64,000 bases of DNA from Mariniflexile sp. TRM1-10 (GCF_003425985.1 NZ_CP022985.1:2517501-2581500), one strand, 5' to 3'. Shown: positions 16,258 to 26,912, numbered from the stretch's first letter. Translations and numbers: made by a program. The notes: generated from the letters alone by a model not told the origin.

Positions 16258-17790
16258 TTAGTGTTTAAAATGACGCGTTCCAGTAAACACCATAGCAACG
16301 TTATTTTCATTACAATAATCAATACTTAACTGATCTTTAATAGAACCACCTGGTTGAATTACAGCGGTAATACCAGCTTTCTTTGCAATTTCCACACAAT
16401 CTGGAAACGGGAAAAATGCGTCGCTAGCCATAACAGCACCGTTTAAATCGAAATTAAAAGTTTTCGCTTTATGGATAGCTTGCTCTAAAGCATCTACACG
16501 ACTGGTTTGTCCGGTTCCGCTAGCAAATAATTGTTTGTTTTTAACTAAAACGATGGTGTTGGATTTTGTGTGCTTGCAAATTTTTGAAGCAAATATTAAA
16601 TCTTCTAACTCGTTTTTTGATGGTTTATTGTTGGTCACATAAGTTAATCCTTCAATAGTGTCTGTAATCATGTTTCTATCTTGAACCAAAATGCCATTTA
16701 AACAGCTTCTTACATTGGTTTGAGGCAACTCTACATCATGAAGAACTAATATGATTCTGTTTTTCTTTCCTTTAAGGATTTCTAAAGCTTCAGTATTGTA
16801 TGAGGGAGCAATAATGACTTCACAGAATAAACTACTTATTTCTTCAGCAGTTGCTTTATCTATTTCAGTATTGCTAATTAAAACACCACCAAAAGCAGAA
16901 ACAGGGTCGCCAGCTAAAGCATCTTTATACGCTTGGTGAATGGTGTTGCTTTGAGCAAAACCACAAGCGTTGTTGTGCTTTAGAATAGCAAATGTGGGCG
17001 CTTCATTTTTGAATTCGTTTATTAGATTCACTGCGGCATCAACATCCAATAAGTTGTTATAGCTTAATTCTTTTCCGTTAAGTTTAGTAAACATCGCATC
17101 AAAATCGCCAAAGAAAAACCCTTTTTGGTGCGGGTTTTCGCCATAACGCAACACGTTTCCGTTAGTTTCGCTAATTTTTAAAACAGTTTCTTCGTTGTTT
17201 TTGTTGAAGTAATTAAAAATGGCAGTGTCGTAGTGCGACGATACTTTAAATGCTTTTGTAGCAAAACGTTTTCTGTTTTCTAAAGAAATACTTCCGTTAT
17301 TAGCCGAAATAAGTTCTAAAAACGCTGCATAATCATCAACAGATGCTACACAAACAACATCGGCGTAATTTTTTGCAGCAGCACGAATTAACGAAATACC
17401 ACCTATATCAATTTTTTCAATAATATCTTGTTCACTTGCGCCCGAAGCAACAGTTTTTTCAAACGGATATAAATCAACAATAACGACATCAATTTGAGGG
17501 ATTTCAAAAGTTTCTAATTCAGAGGCATCTCCTGCATGGTTTTGTCTGTTTAAAATACCTCCAAACACTTTTGGGTGTAATGTTTTTACACGACCACCAA
17601 GAATAGATGGGTATGATGTTACTTCTTCTACAGGAACTACATCAATGCCTAAGTCGTTAATAAATGTTTGGGTACCACCAGTAGAATAAATGGTTACACC
17701 TTGTTCGTTTAGTTTTCTAACAATAGGTTCTAAACCTTCTTTACTAAATACAGAAATTAATGCTGATTTTACTGTTTTTTCGTTGCTCAT
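16258..17790 (-). CDS. purH: AICAR transformylase / IMP cyclohydrolase PurH
   Basis: 510 residues. N-terminal cyclohydrolase (MGS-like) domain with ALISVFSKEGLEPI and YSTGGTQ; C-terminal transformylase domain with RYGENPHQKGFFFG and the catalytic Lys-His in AILKHNNACGFA, ending in CNENNVAMVFTGTRHFKH. Catalyses the last two steps of IMP synthesis in the cytosol. A well-formed flavobacterial promoter lies just upstream (17814-17842). Confidence 0.98.
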   Translation of the reverse strand: MSNEKTVKSALISVFSKEGLEPIVRKLNEQGVTIYSTGGTQTFINDLGIDVVPVEEVTSYPSILGGRVKTLHPKVFGGILNRQNHAGDASELETFEIPQIDVVIVDLYPFEKTVASGASEQDIIEKIDIGGISLIRAAAKNYADVVCVASVDDYAAFLELISANNGSISLENRKRFATKAFKVSSHYDTAIFNYFNKNNEETVLKISETNGNVLRYGENPHQKGFFFGDFDAMFTKLNGKELSYNNLLDVDAAVNLINEFKNEAPTFAILKHNNACGFAQSNTIHQAYKDALAGDPVSAFGGVLISNTEIDKATAEEISSLFCEVIIAPSYNTEALEILKGKKNRIILVLHDVELPQTNVRSCLNGILVQDRNMITDTIEGLTYVTNNKPSKNELEDLIFASKICKHTKSNTIVLVKNKQLFASGTGQTSRVDALEQAIHKAKTFNFDLNGAVMASDAFFPFPDCVEIAKKAGITAVIQPGGSIKDQLSIDYCNENNVAMVFTGTRHFKH

Positions 17791-17813
17791 TTTTTTAATC
17801 TAATTATAAGTTG

Positions 17814-17842
17814 CAAAAGTAGTTATTTCAACTAAAATACAA
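17814..17842 (-). promoter_or_regulatory. purH promoter, flavobacterial type
   Basis: On the minus strand TTG, an 18-bp spacer, then TACTTTTG, matching the Bacteroidota -33 TTG and -7 TAnnTTTG pattern, about 24 bp before the purH ATG. Confidence 0.65.
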
Positions 17843-17920
17843 CTGTTTATAAAACAAAAAACGAGACGACTTTTTAACTAAATCTTTGATTTGTTAACAG
17901 GGAATTCGAAATTCTAAAAT

Positions 17921-18379
17921 TTACTCCAGTATGGAGGCAACTTGTGCGCAAACAAACTCTAAAAAACGTTCGTCTGCTTCAGTAAAAGGGTCTGGCGTGT
18001 TAGAGTCGATATCAATTTGCCCAATATTTTCGCCATTTACAAAAATGGGGATAACAATTTCAGCTTTAACCGTAATGCTGCAAGCTATATAATTATCTTG
18101 GGCTGTCACATCGGGAACCACAAAGTTTTGGTTGCTAACCGCTACTTGTCCGCAAATACCTTTTCCAAAAGGAATTACAGTATGATCGGTTGGTGCGCCA
18201 ACATACGGGCCCAAAATAAGTTCCTCTTTTTTGCCATTTCTAAAATAAAACCCAACCCAGTTGTAATAGCTAACGTGTTTTTCAAGGAGTTCGCAAATAT
18301 TTAACAGGCGTTCGTTTACCGTTTTGCTGGTGTTTGAAACAATAGCTTCTACTTGGGGTTTTAGTTGTTCGAAAATCAT
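17921..18379 (-). CDS. GAF-domain free-methionine-(R)-sulfoxide-reductase-like protein
   Basis: 152 residues, a single GAF domain of the fRMsr type (YNWVGFYF, LGPYVGAPTDHTVIPFGKGI, then PDVTAQDNYIACS, EIVIPIF). Family enzymes reduce free methionine-R-sulfoxide with cysteines equivalent to E. coli Cys84, Cys94 and Cys118. Here Cys76 and Cys100 keep the exact 24-residue spacing of Cys94/Cys118, but the Cys84 position is His66. Likely an active two-cysteine variant, or a GAF protein with another role. Confidence 0.85.
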   Translation of the reverse strand: MIFEQLKPQVEAIVSNTSKTVNERLLNICELLEKHVSYYNWVGFYFRNGKKEELILGPYVGAPTDHTVIPFGKGICGQVAVSNQNFVVPDVTAQDNYIACSITVKAEIVIPIFVNGENIGQIDIDSNTPDPFTEADERFLEFVCAQVASILE

Positions 18380-18565
18380 AAAATTGTAAAGTTTTTGTAA
18401 AAGTATTTAAAAAGGGATGTATTATATATTTGGTTTGCATAATTTTAACCTTATAAAAAGTTGTAGATTGTGTTTAGACACAAATGACGTAAAAATGACA
18501 TATTAAAGGCGCAACATAAATAATGAAACTCCGAATACTTTTACTTCAAATTAAAAGTATATAAA

Positions 18566-19150
18566 ATGAACGATTTGAATTTATCACAAAGAGTAAAAGG
18601 TTTAAGAAATCAGAGAGGAATGACTCAAGAGTTATTGGCTGAAGATTCTGGTTTGAGCTTAAGAACAATTCAAAGAATTGAAAATGCCGAAACAGTACCC
18701 AGAGGGGATTCTTTAAAAAGATTAGCAATTGCGCTAAATACAACGCCCGATGAAATTATTGATTGGAAAATTCAAGAGGATAAAGGGTATTTAATATTAA
18801 TGAGCTTATCTGCTCTTGGATTTTTATTCTTTCCTATATTAGGAATTATTCTTCCTTTAGTTTTTTGGATACTTAAAAAGGATAAACTGAAAAATGTGAA
18901 TGAGCTTGGTAAATCCATGTTAAATTTTGAGATAACTTGGTCTATTGTGCTTTTTTCATACTCCATTTTATTGTTTCTTGGAGTCATTAGTCCTATATTT
19001 AAACACATAACTCCTTTTAGTGTCTTTAAGGCATATGTTCCAATAATCATTTTATATATTTATAATTTTACAATAATTATTATAAATACGGTTAGAGTTT
19101 CAAATGGCAAAAAATACAATTATATTCCTTCTCTAAGGATATTCAAATAA
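18566..19150 (+). CDS. XRE helix-turn-helix protein with DUF4870-like membrane domain
   Basis: 194 residues. Residues 1-65 are a Cro/C1 helix-turn-helix (LSQRVKGLRNQRGMTQELLA, LSLRTIQRIENAETVPRGD). Residues about 75-185 contain three or four membrane segments with the DUF4870-like motif KNVNELGKSMLNFEITW. The architecture suggests a membrane-tethered DNA-binding protein, with an unknown signal. It stands alone between the GAF gene and xrtF. Confidence 0.85.
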   Translation: MNDLNLSQRVKGLRNQRGMTQELLAEDSGLSLRTIQRIENAETVPRGDSLKRLAIALNTTPDEIIDWKIQEDKGYLILMSLSALGFLFFPILGIILPLVFWILKKDKLKNVNELGKSMLNFEITWSIVLFSYSILLFLGVISPIFKHITPFSVFKAYVPIIILYIYNFTIIIINTVRVSNGKKYNYIPSLRIFK

Positions 19151-19280
19151 GATATAAGATAACATGCTTTAAGAGGTGAAGAAATTTAATTAAAATGGTT
19201 CCTAAGCATAAAAAATATATAAGCCTTGTGAAATTATGGTTTTTAATCTCAATGTTCCTTAATTTAAATCATTTGTTTTT

Positions 19281-19832
19281 TTGAAAGCACTTTTAGTAAA
19301 ATATAAGTTGGTTATAAAGTTTATACTTGCGTTTTTATTGACGTATATTATTCTGTCAATACTCTATAAGTTTTATTTGCAGTTTTCTGACGGGGCTAAA
19401 TTTTACCCAGATTACATGACGCACTTAGTGGCTAAACAAAGTGAATCGTTATTAAATACTTTTGGATATCATGCACAAGTGTTGCCACATCCAAATGAAC
19501 CATCAGTGAAGCTAATTGTTAACAACCAATATTTAGCACGTGTTGTTGAAGGCTGTAATTCTATTAGTGTTATTATATTATTTGTGTCATTTATCGTGGC
19601 TTTTGCTTCTAAGTTTAAAACAACATTTTTCTACATCCTTTCGGGAAGTGTTTTGATTTATACAGTTAATTTATTGCGCATTGTTCTGTTAACTATAGGT
19701 TTGTATCATTATCCATATCAAAAAGATATTTTTCATAAGGTTGTTTTTCCTGCTATTATTTATGGGATGGTATTTTTATTGTGGGTTTTTTGGGTGAATC
19801 GTTTTTCAAAATTGAAGAGAGGCAATGAATAA
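19281..19832 (+). CDS. xrtF: Exosortase XrtF
   Basis: 183 residues, five or so membrane segments. Exosortase/archaeosortase catalytic residues are present: Cys92 in VVEGCNSISV, Arg133 in TVNLLRIV and His152 in DIFHKVVFP. Size and sequence match the flavobacterial XrtF type. Exosortases cleave C-terminal sorting signals and attach proteins to the surface. Start is TTG at 19281 (MKALLVKYKL), the only start ahead of the first membrane segment. Overlaps the next gene by 8 bp. Confidence 0.92.
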   Translation: MKALLVKYKLVIKFILAFLLTYIILSILYKFYLQFSDGAKFYPDYMTHLVAKQSESLLNTFGYHAQVLPHPNEPSVKLIVNNQYLARVVEGCNSISVIILFVSFIVAFASKFKTTFFYILSGSVLIYTVNLLRIVLLTIGLYHYPYQKDIFHKVVFPAIIYGMVFLLWVFWVNRFSKLKRGNE

Positions 19833-20253
19833 TCCAACAAAATACATCTTATTAATTGTGTTATTCGGATTGTTGATTTTAGTTCGAGTTTTTGAAGACG
19901 ACTTGTTTTACGATCCTTATTTAACATTTTTTCAAAACGATTACTTGTATATTGATAGTCCCAGACGCGAAATTTTTAAAGTCGCCATGTTTACTACATT
20001 TCGATATATTTTAAATACAGTCATTTCATTAGGCATACTCTATGTGGTTTTTAAAAACAAAAGCATTATAAAGTTCTCAGTGTTTATATACACGTTGGCT
20101 TTTGTAACTTTAATGGCCATTTATTTGTATTTTGTTATTAACCCAAGACAAGAAGACTACTATTTATTTTTTAATGTACGCAGGTTTATCATTCAACCCA
20201 TCATTTTAATGCTGTTGCTTCCTGCATTTTATTACAATAAACTTAAAACTTAA
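19825..20253 (+). CDS. Exosortase-F-associated membrane protein
   Basis: 142 residues, four membrane segments, with a periplasmic loop VFEDDLFYDPYLTFFQNDY near residues 23-43 and the conserved INPRQEDYYLFFNVRRF near 110. This matches the small partner always encoded beside XrtF. Probably a substrate or assembly partner in the exosortase F system; translationally coupled to xrtF. Confidence 0.9.
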   Translation: MNNPTKYILLIVLFGLLILVRVFEDDLFYDPYLTFFQNDYLYIDSPRREIFKVAMFTTFRYILNTVISLGILYVVFKNKSIIKFSVFIYTLAFVTLMAIYLYFVINPRQEDYYLFFNVRRFIIQPIILMLLLPAFYYNKLKT

Positions 20254-20280
20254 ACAGTCTCTAAGTGTTAATCATTTAAT
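20251..20280 (+). promoter_or_regulatory. Motif shared upstream of S9 peptidase and beta-galactosidase genes
   Basis: TAAACAGTCTCTAAGTGT followed by TAATCATTT; the close copy TAAACAGTTTCTAAGTGT, AAATTCATTT lies at 48230-48259. Each is about 75-105 bp before a plus-strand gene. A shared control site or a small repeat. Confidence 0.35.
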
Positions 20281-20382
20281 AAACGCATCACAAGAAGCTG
20301 TTAAACTAAGAGTCTGAATATTGGCAGTTTCAAATTAAATATTAACTTCGGAAATTTATTATTCATTTAAAGCACAACTTTT

Positions 20383-22608
20383 ATGCACATTTTTAAATTG
20401 GTTTTTAATTTCAAAAGCAAACTTAAAGTATCCTTAGTTTTTTTATTTATTAGTTTGTTGTCAATCCAAGGGTTTTCGCAAGACTCAGGATTAAAATGGT
20501 CTAACGATGGTAAATCGTATTATACAATTCAAAGCGAGGGCATTGTTCAGCATACCTTACCTTCTAATGATGCTAAAGTATTAATATCAAAAGAGCAATT
20601 AATACCTAGCGGTAGTAACACACCTTTGACAGTAAGTTATTTTACGTTTTCAAAAGATGAGCAAAAAGTGTTGCTGTTTACTAATACCAAACGTGTATGG
20701 CGATTAAATACCAAAGGGGATTATTGGGTTTTAGATATGGTAACAGGCGCTTTACAACAACTAGGTAAAACTTTGCCGGAAGCATCGCTTATGTTTGCTA
20801 AAATATCTCCCGATGGTAAATTGGCTGCCTATGTAAGTGACAATAATATATATGTTGAAGACTTAAGCAACTCAAAAATAAAAGCACTAACGACCGATGG
20901 GACTGCAACATTAATCAACGGAACGTTTGATTGGGTTTATGAAGAAGAATTTGCCTGTCGCGATGGTTTTCGTTGGAGTTTAGATAGTAAATCGATAGCC
21001 TATTGGCAAATTGATGCGAGCGATACCAAGACGTTTTATATGATTAATAACACCGACTCTATTTATTCGCAAATAGTGCCTTTGGAATACCCCAAAGTTG
21101 GCGAAACACCGTCGTCTTGTAAAGTCGGTGTTGTAACTATTGATGATGTAAAAACCACATGGATGGATATTCCAGGAAATCCACGTCAAAATTATTTGGT
21201 GCGTATGGAGTTTATACCAGCAACCGAAAACTTATTAATTCAGCAATTAAACAGAAAACAAAACCAAAGCAAACTTTTTATTGCTGAACCAAGAACGGGT
21301 ATTTCTAAAGTTATACAAGAAGAAACCGATGCAGCTTGGGTAGATATCTATCAAGCAGGAAACCACTATAGCATCGATTTTACCAACAATTTTATTTGGT
21401 ACAACAACGGAAAAAATATTTTATGGACTTCAGAAAAAGATGGTTGGAGGCATTTATATAACGTGTCTTTAGAAGGAAAGAAAGAGCAATTAATAACCAA
21501 AGGCGCCTACGATTTTATAGACCTGTCATACATTGATACCAAAAATGGCTATGTGTATTTTATGGCATCGCCCAACAATGCCACACAAAGCTATCTTTAC
21601 AAAACGAAGCTAAATGGTAAAGGAACTTTAGAGTTGGTAAGCCCAAAAGCATTAGAAGGCACACATAGTTATAACGTATCGCCAACAGGTGCTTTTGCCG
21701 TGCATTCGTTTTCAAACCATTTTACAAAACCAGCTTCTGAGCTTATTTCGTTTGAAAACCATAAACCAATTAGTACGGAAGCCAGTATAGAAGCCAATCT
21801 GTCTAGATTGCAAGAGACGTCTAAAGTTGAATTTTTTAAAGTGACTACTGCCGAAGGCGTTGAAATGGATGGATGGATGGTAAAACCAACCAATTTTGAT
21901 GCTTCAAAAAAATACCCCGTAGTGTTTTATGTGTATTCTGAACCTGCATCTACAACGGTAAACGATTCTTATGGCGCAGGTAGAAACTGGAATTATAATG
22001 GTAGTATGGCAGATGATGGCTATATTTACATATCATTGGATAACCGAGGGACACCAGCACCAAAAGGGCGCGCATGGCGTAAAAGTATTTATAGAAACAT
22101 AGGAAGAATTAATATTAAAGACCAAGCCATGGCAGCCGAAGAAATACTAAAGTGGCATTTTGTAGATCCAGAACGTATTGCAGTTTGGGGGCATAGTGGA
22201 GGCGGTTCAGCAACTTTAAATTTGTTGTTTCAATATCCTGAAATTTATAAAACGGGCATTTCATTAGCGGCTATTTCAAACCAGTTAACTTACGATAACA
22301 TCTATCAAGAACGTTATATGGGCTTGCCACAAGAAAATATGGAAGATTTTGTAAAGGGGTCGCCTGTAACGTATGCTGAAAATTTACAAGGCAACTTATT
22401 GTATATTCATGGTACCGGCGATGATAATGTACATTACCAAAATGCCGAAATTTTAGTAAACGAATTGGTAAAACACAACAAACAGTTTCAGTTTATGCCG
22501 TATCCAAACCGTACACATGGTATTCGGGAAGGCGAAGGCACGACAGCGCATTTAAAAACATTGTTCACTAATTATTTAAAAACGTATTGCCCACCGGGAG
22601 GCAGGTAA
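20383..22608 (+). CDS. S9 family peptidase, dipeptidyl-peptidase IV type
   Basis: 741 residues: signal peptide (VFLFISLLSIQGFSQ), N-terminal beta-propeller (DPPIV N-terminal) to about 490, then alpha/beta-hydrolase domain. The EE motif of DPPIV is seen in FDWVYEEEFACRDGFRWS. Nucleophile Ser605 in GHSGGGSAT, with Asp in GTGDDNVHYQN and His in NRTHGIREG. Releases X-Pro/X-Ala dipeptides from peptides in the periplasm or at the surface. The C-terminus CPPGGR is a GC-rich, likely unconserved tail. Followed by a clear terminator. Confidence 0.95.
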   Translation: MHIFKLVFNFKSKLKVSLVFLFISLLSIQGFSQDSGLKWSNDGKSYYTIQSEGIVQHTLPSNDAKVLISKEQLIPSGSNTPLTVSYFTFSKDEQKVLLFTNTKRVWRLNTKGDYWVLDMVTGALQQLGKTLPEASLMFAKISPDGKLAAYVSDNNIYVEDLSNSKIKALTTDGTATLINGTFDWVYEEEFACRDGFRWSLDSKSIAYWQIDASDTKTFYMINNTDSIYSQIVPLEYPKVGETPSSCKVGVVTIDDVKTTWMDIPGNPRQNYLVRMEFIPATENLLIQQLNRKQNQSKLFIAEPRTGISKVIQEETDAAWVDIYQAGNHYSIDFTNNFIWYNNGKNILWTSEKDGWRHLYNVSLEGKKEQLITKGAYDFIDLSYIDTKNGYVYFMASPNNATQSYLYKTKLNGKGTLELVSPKALEGTHSYNVSPTGAFAVHSFSNHFTKPASELISFENHKPISTEASIEANLSRLQETSKVEFFKVTTAEGVEMDGWMVKPTNFDASKKYPVVFYVYSEPASTTVNDSYGAGRNWNYNGSMADDGYIYISLDNRGTPAPKGRAWRKSIYRNIGRINIKDQAMAAEEILKWHFVDPERIAVWGHSGGGSATLNLLFQYPEIYKTGISLAAISNQLTYDNIYQERYMGLPQENMEDFVKGSPVTYAENLQGNLLYIHGTGDDNVHYQNAEILVNELVKHNKQFQFMPYPNRTHGIREGEGTTAHLKTLFTNYLKTYCPPGGR

Positions 22609-22633
22609 ATGATTTTTTTAAACCACTTATATA

Positions 22634-22666
22634 AAAAACTCCAAGGTTATGGCTTTGGAGTTTTTT
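22634..22666 (+). terminator. Rho-independent terminator after S9 peptidase
   Basis: Stem ACTCCAA / TTGGAGT with a run of T after it, 26 bp beyond the stop codon. Confidence 0.8.
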
Positions 22667-22777
22667 ATGCTTTTATGAATTGATTTTGTGAGAAAATTTA
22701 TTAAATTCGTTTAGCGTTAAATACTAGAACGATTTTGCATAATTATAGTTGCAGGTAATTAAAGCTAATCTTTACGA

Positions 22778-23479
22778 ATGAATGACAAATTAATAATTCT
22801 ACTGGTTTCACTGCTTTACTTTTCACCAGCAATTTATCAATTGTTTTTGTTATTAAAAGAACGTAAAGATGAAAATAGGGAGTTGCTAAAAAAGTTATTG
22901 CAATTCTCAAAATACAGTTTTTTAATTCTAATTTTTACTTCAATTGTTTTTGGGATTTTGAGTCATACAAATTTTTTGAATTACGAAAAACCTCTAACTT
23001 TTGATAAGTACGACCAAATCACATTTCAGAATTTTCGAGGTCTAGAATTTTTCAAAAAGTCACTTTATGGTAATGAAAGATTTGCATATGTTGTAACCTC
23101 AATAGATAGTGATATTGATGATAATTCCGTTACCGTCCAATCATTATTTCATCCATCGCGCTCTTTCGTTTATAAAAAAAACACAAATAGCAAAGAACTT
23201 TTAAATCACGAGAAATATCACATCAAAATTACAGAATTGTTTGCTAGAAAAGCAAAGGAAAAGATATCTGATTTAAATACTTTTGATAAAGACAAAATCG
23301 AGGAAATAATAAGAGAAGTGAAAACAAAGGAAAGGACTTTTCAAAAAGAATATGACTACAATACTTTTCACAGCTATGTTTTAAGTGAACAAAAAAGATA
23401 CGAGAAAGAAGTAGACAGTTTATTAACTTTGTTAAACAAATATAAAAAACCAAAAATAACAATTAATGATAAAAATTAA
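22778..23479 (+). CDS. Orphan membrane protein
   Basis: 233 residues. Two membrane segments near residues 4-24 (LIILLVSLLYFSPAIYQLFL) and 48-66 (FLILIFTSIVFGILSH), then a hydrophilic C-terminal domain of about 160 residues rich in Lys/Glu and probably coiled coil at the end. Not recognised. Overlaps the next gene by 14 bp, so the two form a unit. Inserted between the S9 peptidase and groL; looks accessory. Confidence 0.7.
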   Translation: MNDKLIILLVSLLYFSPAIYQLFLLLKERKDENRELLKKLLQFSKYSFLILIFTSIVFGILSHTNFLNYEKPLTFDKYDQITFQNFRGLEFFKKSLYGNERFAYVVTSIDSDIDDNSVTVQSLFHPSRSFVYKKNTNSKELLNHEKYHIKITELFARKAKEKISDLNTFDKDKIEEIIREVKTKERTFQKEYDYNTFHSYVLSEQKRYEKEVDSLLTLLNKYKKPKITINDKN

Positions 23480-24221
23480 ATACTTTCTTTTAACGTTTGC
23501 TTTCTTAACATTAACCAATTGTAACAAAACAGAAGAGCACGAATTCCCTTTAGACAAAAGGTATTGGGATATTAACGATTATGACAAAGCGATTCTTGAA
23601 TTAAGATTTGGTTACATGGATGATGAAAAAAAACCAACTTTTGATAATCCTGAGCAAAGAATAATTGTTCAAAAATTAACAGATGAACAAAATTTCAAAA
23701 TAGTACTAAAAGACAAAGAATTGGGCTTAAAACATCGGAATGATGTTGCTACGGAATTCTTTGACCATTGGAAAGATATGAGTCAAATTTATCAAGCAAC
23801 TGACCGTAAAGATAAATATATTTATGATATAGAAATGTTGGCTGTTTGGCATTATGGTTTGAGTTTACAACTTGACTATTTTAAGTTAGGAAATGACCAA
23901 ATAAAAGAAAGTGCAGATGACCCGAACTCTTCAAGAGTTAAAAATAATATTAATTCAAATATTGAAACTCTTATAAGTAATTATACTATTTATTTGGATA
24001 AGATTAATGACGAGGACGCATTTACGGAACAAGGGAAAATCAAACTTGCAGAAGGGATTGATAAGTACTTTGCTCAACTGATTGAACTTTATCCCGAGGC
24101 AAATTATAGCGGAATGAAAAAGAAAGCTGAATTGATGCTTAAAAAGAGTGAGTCTGATAAAATCAAATCATCTCTTGTGAAATTAATTGAGTTAATCGAT
24201 TCGAATAAAAAAGTTGAATAA
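23466..24221 (+). CDS. Orphan lipoprotein
   Basis: 251 residues. Lipobox LTLTNC (Cys19) after a hydrophobic leader; mature part helical and strongly charged, no recognised domain. Translationally coupled to the membrane protein upstream (14-bp overlap), which suggests a two-protein envelope complex. Function unknown. Confidence 0.72.
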   Translation: MIKIKYFLLTFAFLTLTNCNKTEEHEFPLDKRYWDINDYDKAILELRFGYMDDEKKPTFDNPEQRIIVQKLTDEQNFKIVLKDKELGLKHRNDVATEFFDHWKDMSQIYQATDRKDKYIYDIEMLAVWHYGLSLQLDYFKLGNDQIKESADDPNSSRVKNNINSNIETLISNYTIYLDKINDEDAFTEQGKIKLAEGIDKYFAQLIELYPEANYSGMKKKAELMLKKSESDKIKSSLVKLIELIDSNKKVE

Positions 24222-24272
24222 CCATCTTAGTTCTTAATCTGTGTAACTTTTATACATCGAACATTAAACCCA

Positions 24273-24302
24273 CAAAAAAACGCCTCAAAATGGAGGCGTT
24301 CT
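24273..24302 (-). terminator. Terminator after groL
   Basis: Stem AACGCCTC / GAGGCGTT with a 6-nt loop; on the minus strand it is followed by a T-run (24274-24280 read in reverse). 28 bp beyond the groL stop. Confidence 0.85.
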
Positions 24303-24330
24303 TTAATATCTGTGTGTCGAGGCTCTCGAT

Positions 24331-25980
<1,650 letters not shown>

Positions 25981-25982
25981 TC

Positions 25983-26134
25983 ATTCCCTCGAAGGAGGGA
26001 ATCTATTTTTAATTTTAGTTGAAATTTTAATTTTTTTTTCGTCATTGCGAGGGTTTTTAACCCGAGGAAACCTTTAAACTAGAAGCCCTATTCAAAAGGT
26101 TACTTCGTGCAAACTCCTCGTCCTTGTGATGACG
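25983..26134. repeat. Palindromic elements in the groS-groL spacer
   Basis: First a perfect palindrome ATTCCCTC-gaag-GAGGGAAT (25983-26002). Then a 95-bp nested inverted repeat (26040-26134): outer arms CGTCATTGCGAGG and CCTCGTCCTTGTGATGACG, middle arms AACCTTT and AAAGGTT, and an inner GGG-tttttaa-CCC hairpin. The CGTCATTGCGAGG type is a common mobile intergenic palindrome in Bacteroidota. Not a terminator: no T-run follows on the minus strand. Confidence 0.7.
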
Positions 26135-26149
26135 TGTTGAAACTTGCTT

Positions 26150-26425
26150 TTAGATGATCGCAAGAATGTCGCTTTCACGCATTATTAAATAATCTTTACC
26201 TTCTAATTTAAGTTCGGTGCCAGCATATTTACCATATAAAACAGTATCGCCAATTTTAACGGTAATAGGCTCATCTTTGGTGCCTTTTCCAGCAGCAATA
26301 ACGGTTCCTTTTTGTGGTTTTTCTTTAGCGTTATCTGGAATAATGATTCCCGATGCTGTTTTAGTTTCAGCGGGTGCAGGTTCAATAAGAACGCGGTCTG
26401 CTAATGGTTTAATGTTTAATGCCAT
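26150..26425 (-). CDS. groS: Co-chaperonin GroES
   Basis: 91 residues. [20 protein letters not shown] with the mobile loop region ([12 protein letters not shown]) and GTVIAAGKG; ends RESDILAII. Caps the GroEL ring. Promoter immediately upstream (26506-26532). Confidence 0.99.
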   Translation of the reverse strand: MALNIKPLADRVLIEPAPAETKTASGIIIPDNAKEKPQKGTVIAAGKGTKDEPITVKIGDTVLYGKYAGTELKLEGKDYLIMRESDILAII

Positions 26426-26505
26426 TTGTGATATATTTTTAAGTTTAAAAATTAATGTTAACGGGTATGTACTATTCTAAAAGTGTGCCAATGGTTGCGA
26501 ACTGA

Positions 26506-26532
26506 CAAACTTACAGCAACAAAAAATGCCAA
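26506..26532 (-). promoter_or_regulatory. groSL promoter
   Basis: Minus strand TTG, 16-bp spacer, TAAGTTTG, agreeing with the flavobacterial consensus. The TTG lies inside the terminator hairpin of secG. No CIRCE or other heat-shock operator was recognised. Confidence 0.5.
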
Positions 26533-26556
26533 CTTGTTTAAAGTTGGCATTTTTTG
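26521..26556 (-). terminator. Terminator after secG
   Basis: Stem AATGCCAACTT / AAGTTGGCATT with a 4-nt loop, flanked by A- and T-runs on both sides, so it could act in both directions; it separates secG from groS. Confidence 0.85.
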
Positions 26557-26573
26557 TTTTATAGTAGTGCAAA

Positions 26574-26912
26574 TTATTCTACCGGAGCAGTGTTGTTTGC
26601 AGGTTTTGCTGGCGTTGGTAAAGGTTGTGATGTTGTAGCATCTGGATCCAAAGCTTTGGAATCTGCGCTTTCACCACCTCTGTTAATAGCAACGTTAGAT
26701 AATAAAATTAATATCAATAATAAAGTTGCTAATGTCCAGGTACTTTTATCTAAAAAGTCGGTTGTCTTTTTTACTCCACCTAATTGTTGTGTGCCACCAC
26801 CGCCAAAAGATGATGATAACCCACCGCCTTTAGGGTTTTGAACCATGATTACTACGATTAGTAAAAATGCTACCACAACTATTAATGCTAAAAATATTGT
26901 AAACGTACTCAT
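26574..26912 (-). CDS. secG: Protein translocase subunit SecG
   Basis: 112 residues. Two membrane segments (FTIFLALIVVVAFLLIVVIM and LATLLLILILLSNVAI) linked by the SecG loop VQNPKGGGLSSSFGGGG. A Pro/Ala-rich C-terminal tail extends it beyond the usual 75-80 residues. Supports SecYEG protein export. Overlaps the preceding gene by one base. Confidence 0.95.
   Translation of the reverse strand: MSTFTIFLALIVVVAFLLIVVIMVQNPKGGGLSSSFGGGGTQQLGGVKKTTDFLDKSTWTLATLLLILILLSNVAINRGGESADSKALDPDATTSQPLPTPAKPANNTAPVE

Noticed and set aside
22590..22608. GC-rich tail of the S9 peptidase as a palindromic repeat
   Set aside because: Only a weak inverted symmetry (TGCC/GGCA); not enough to call a repeat.
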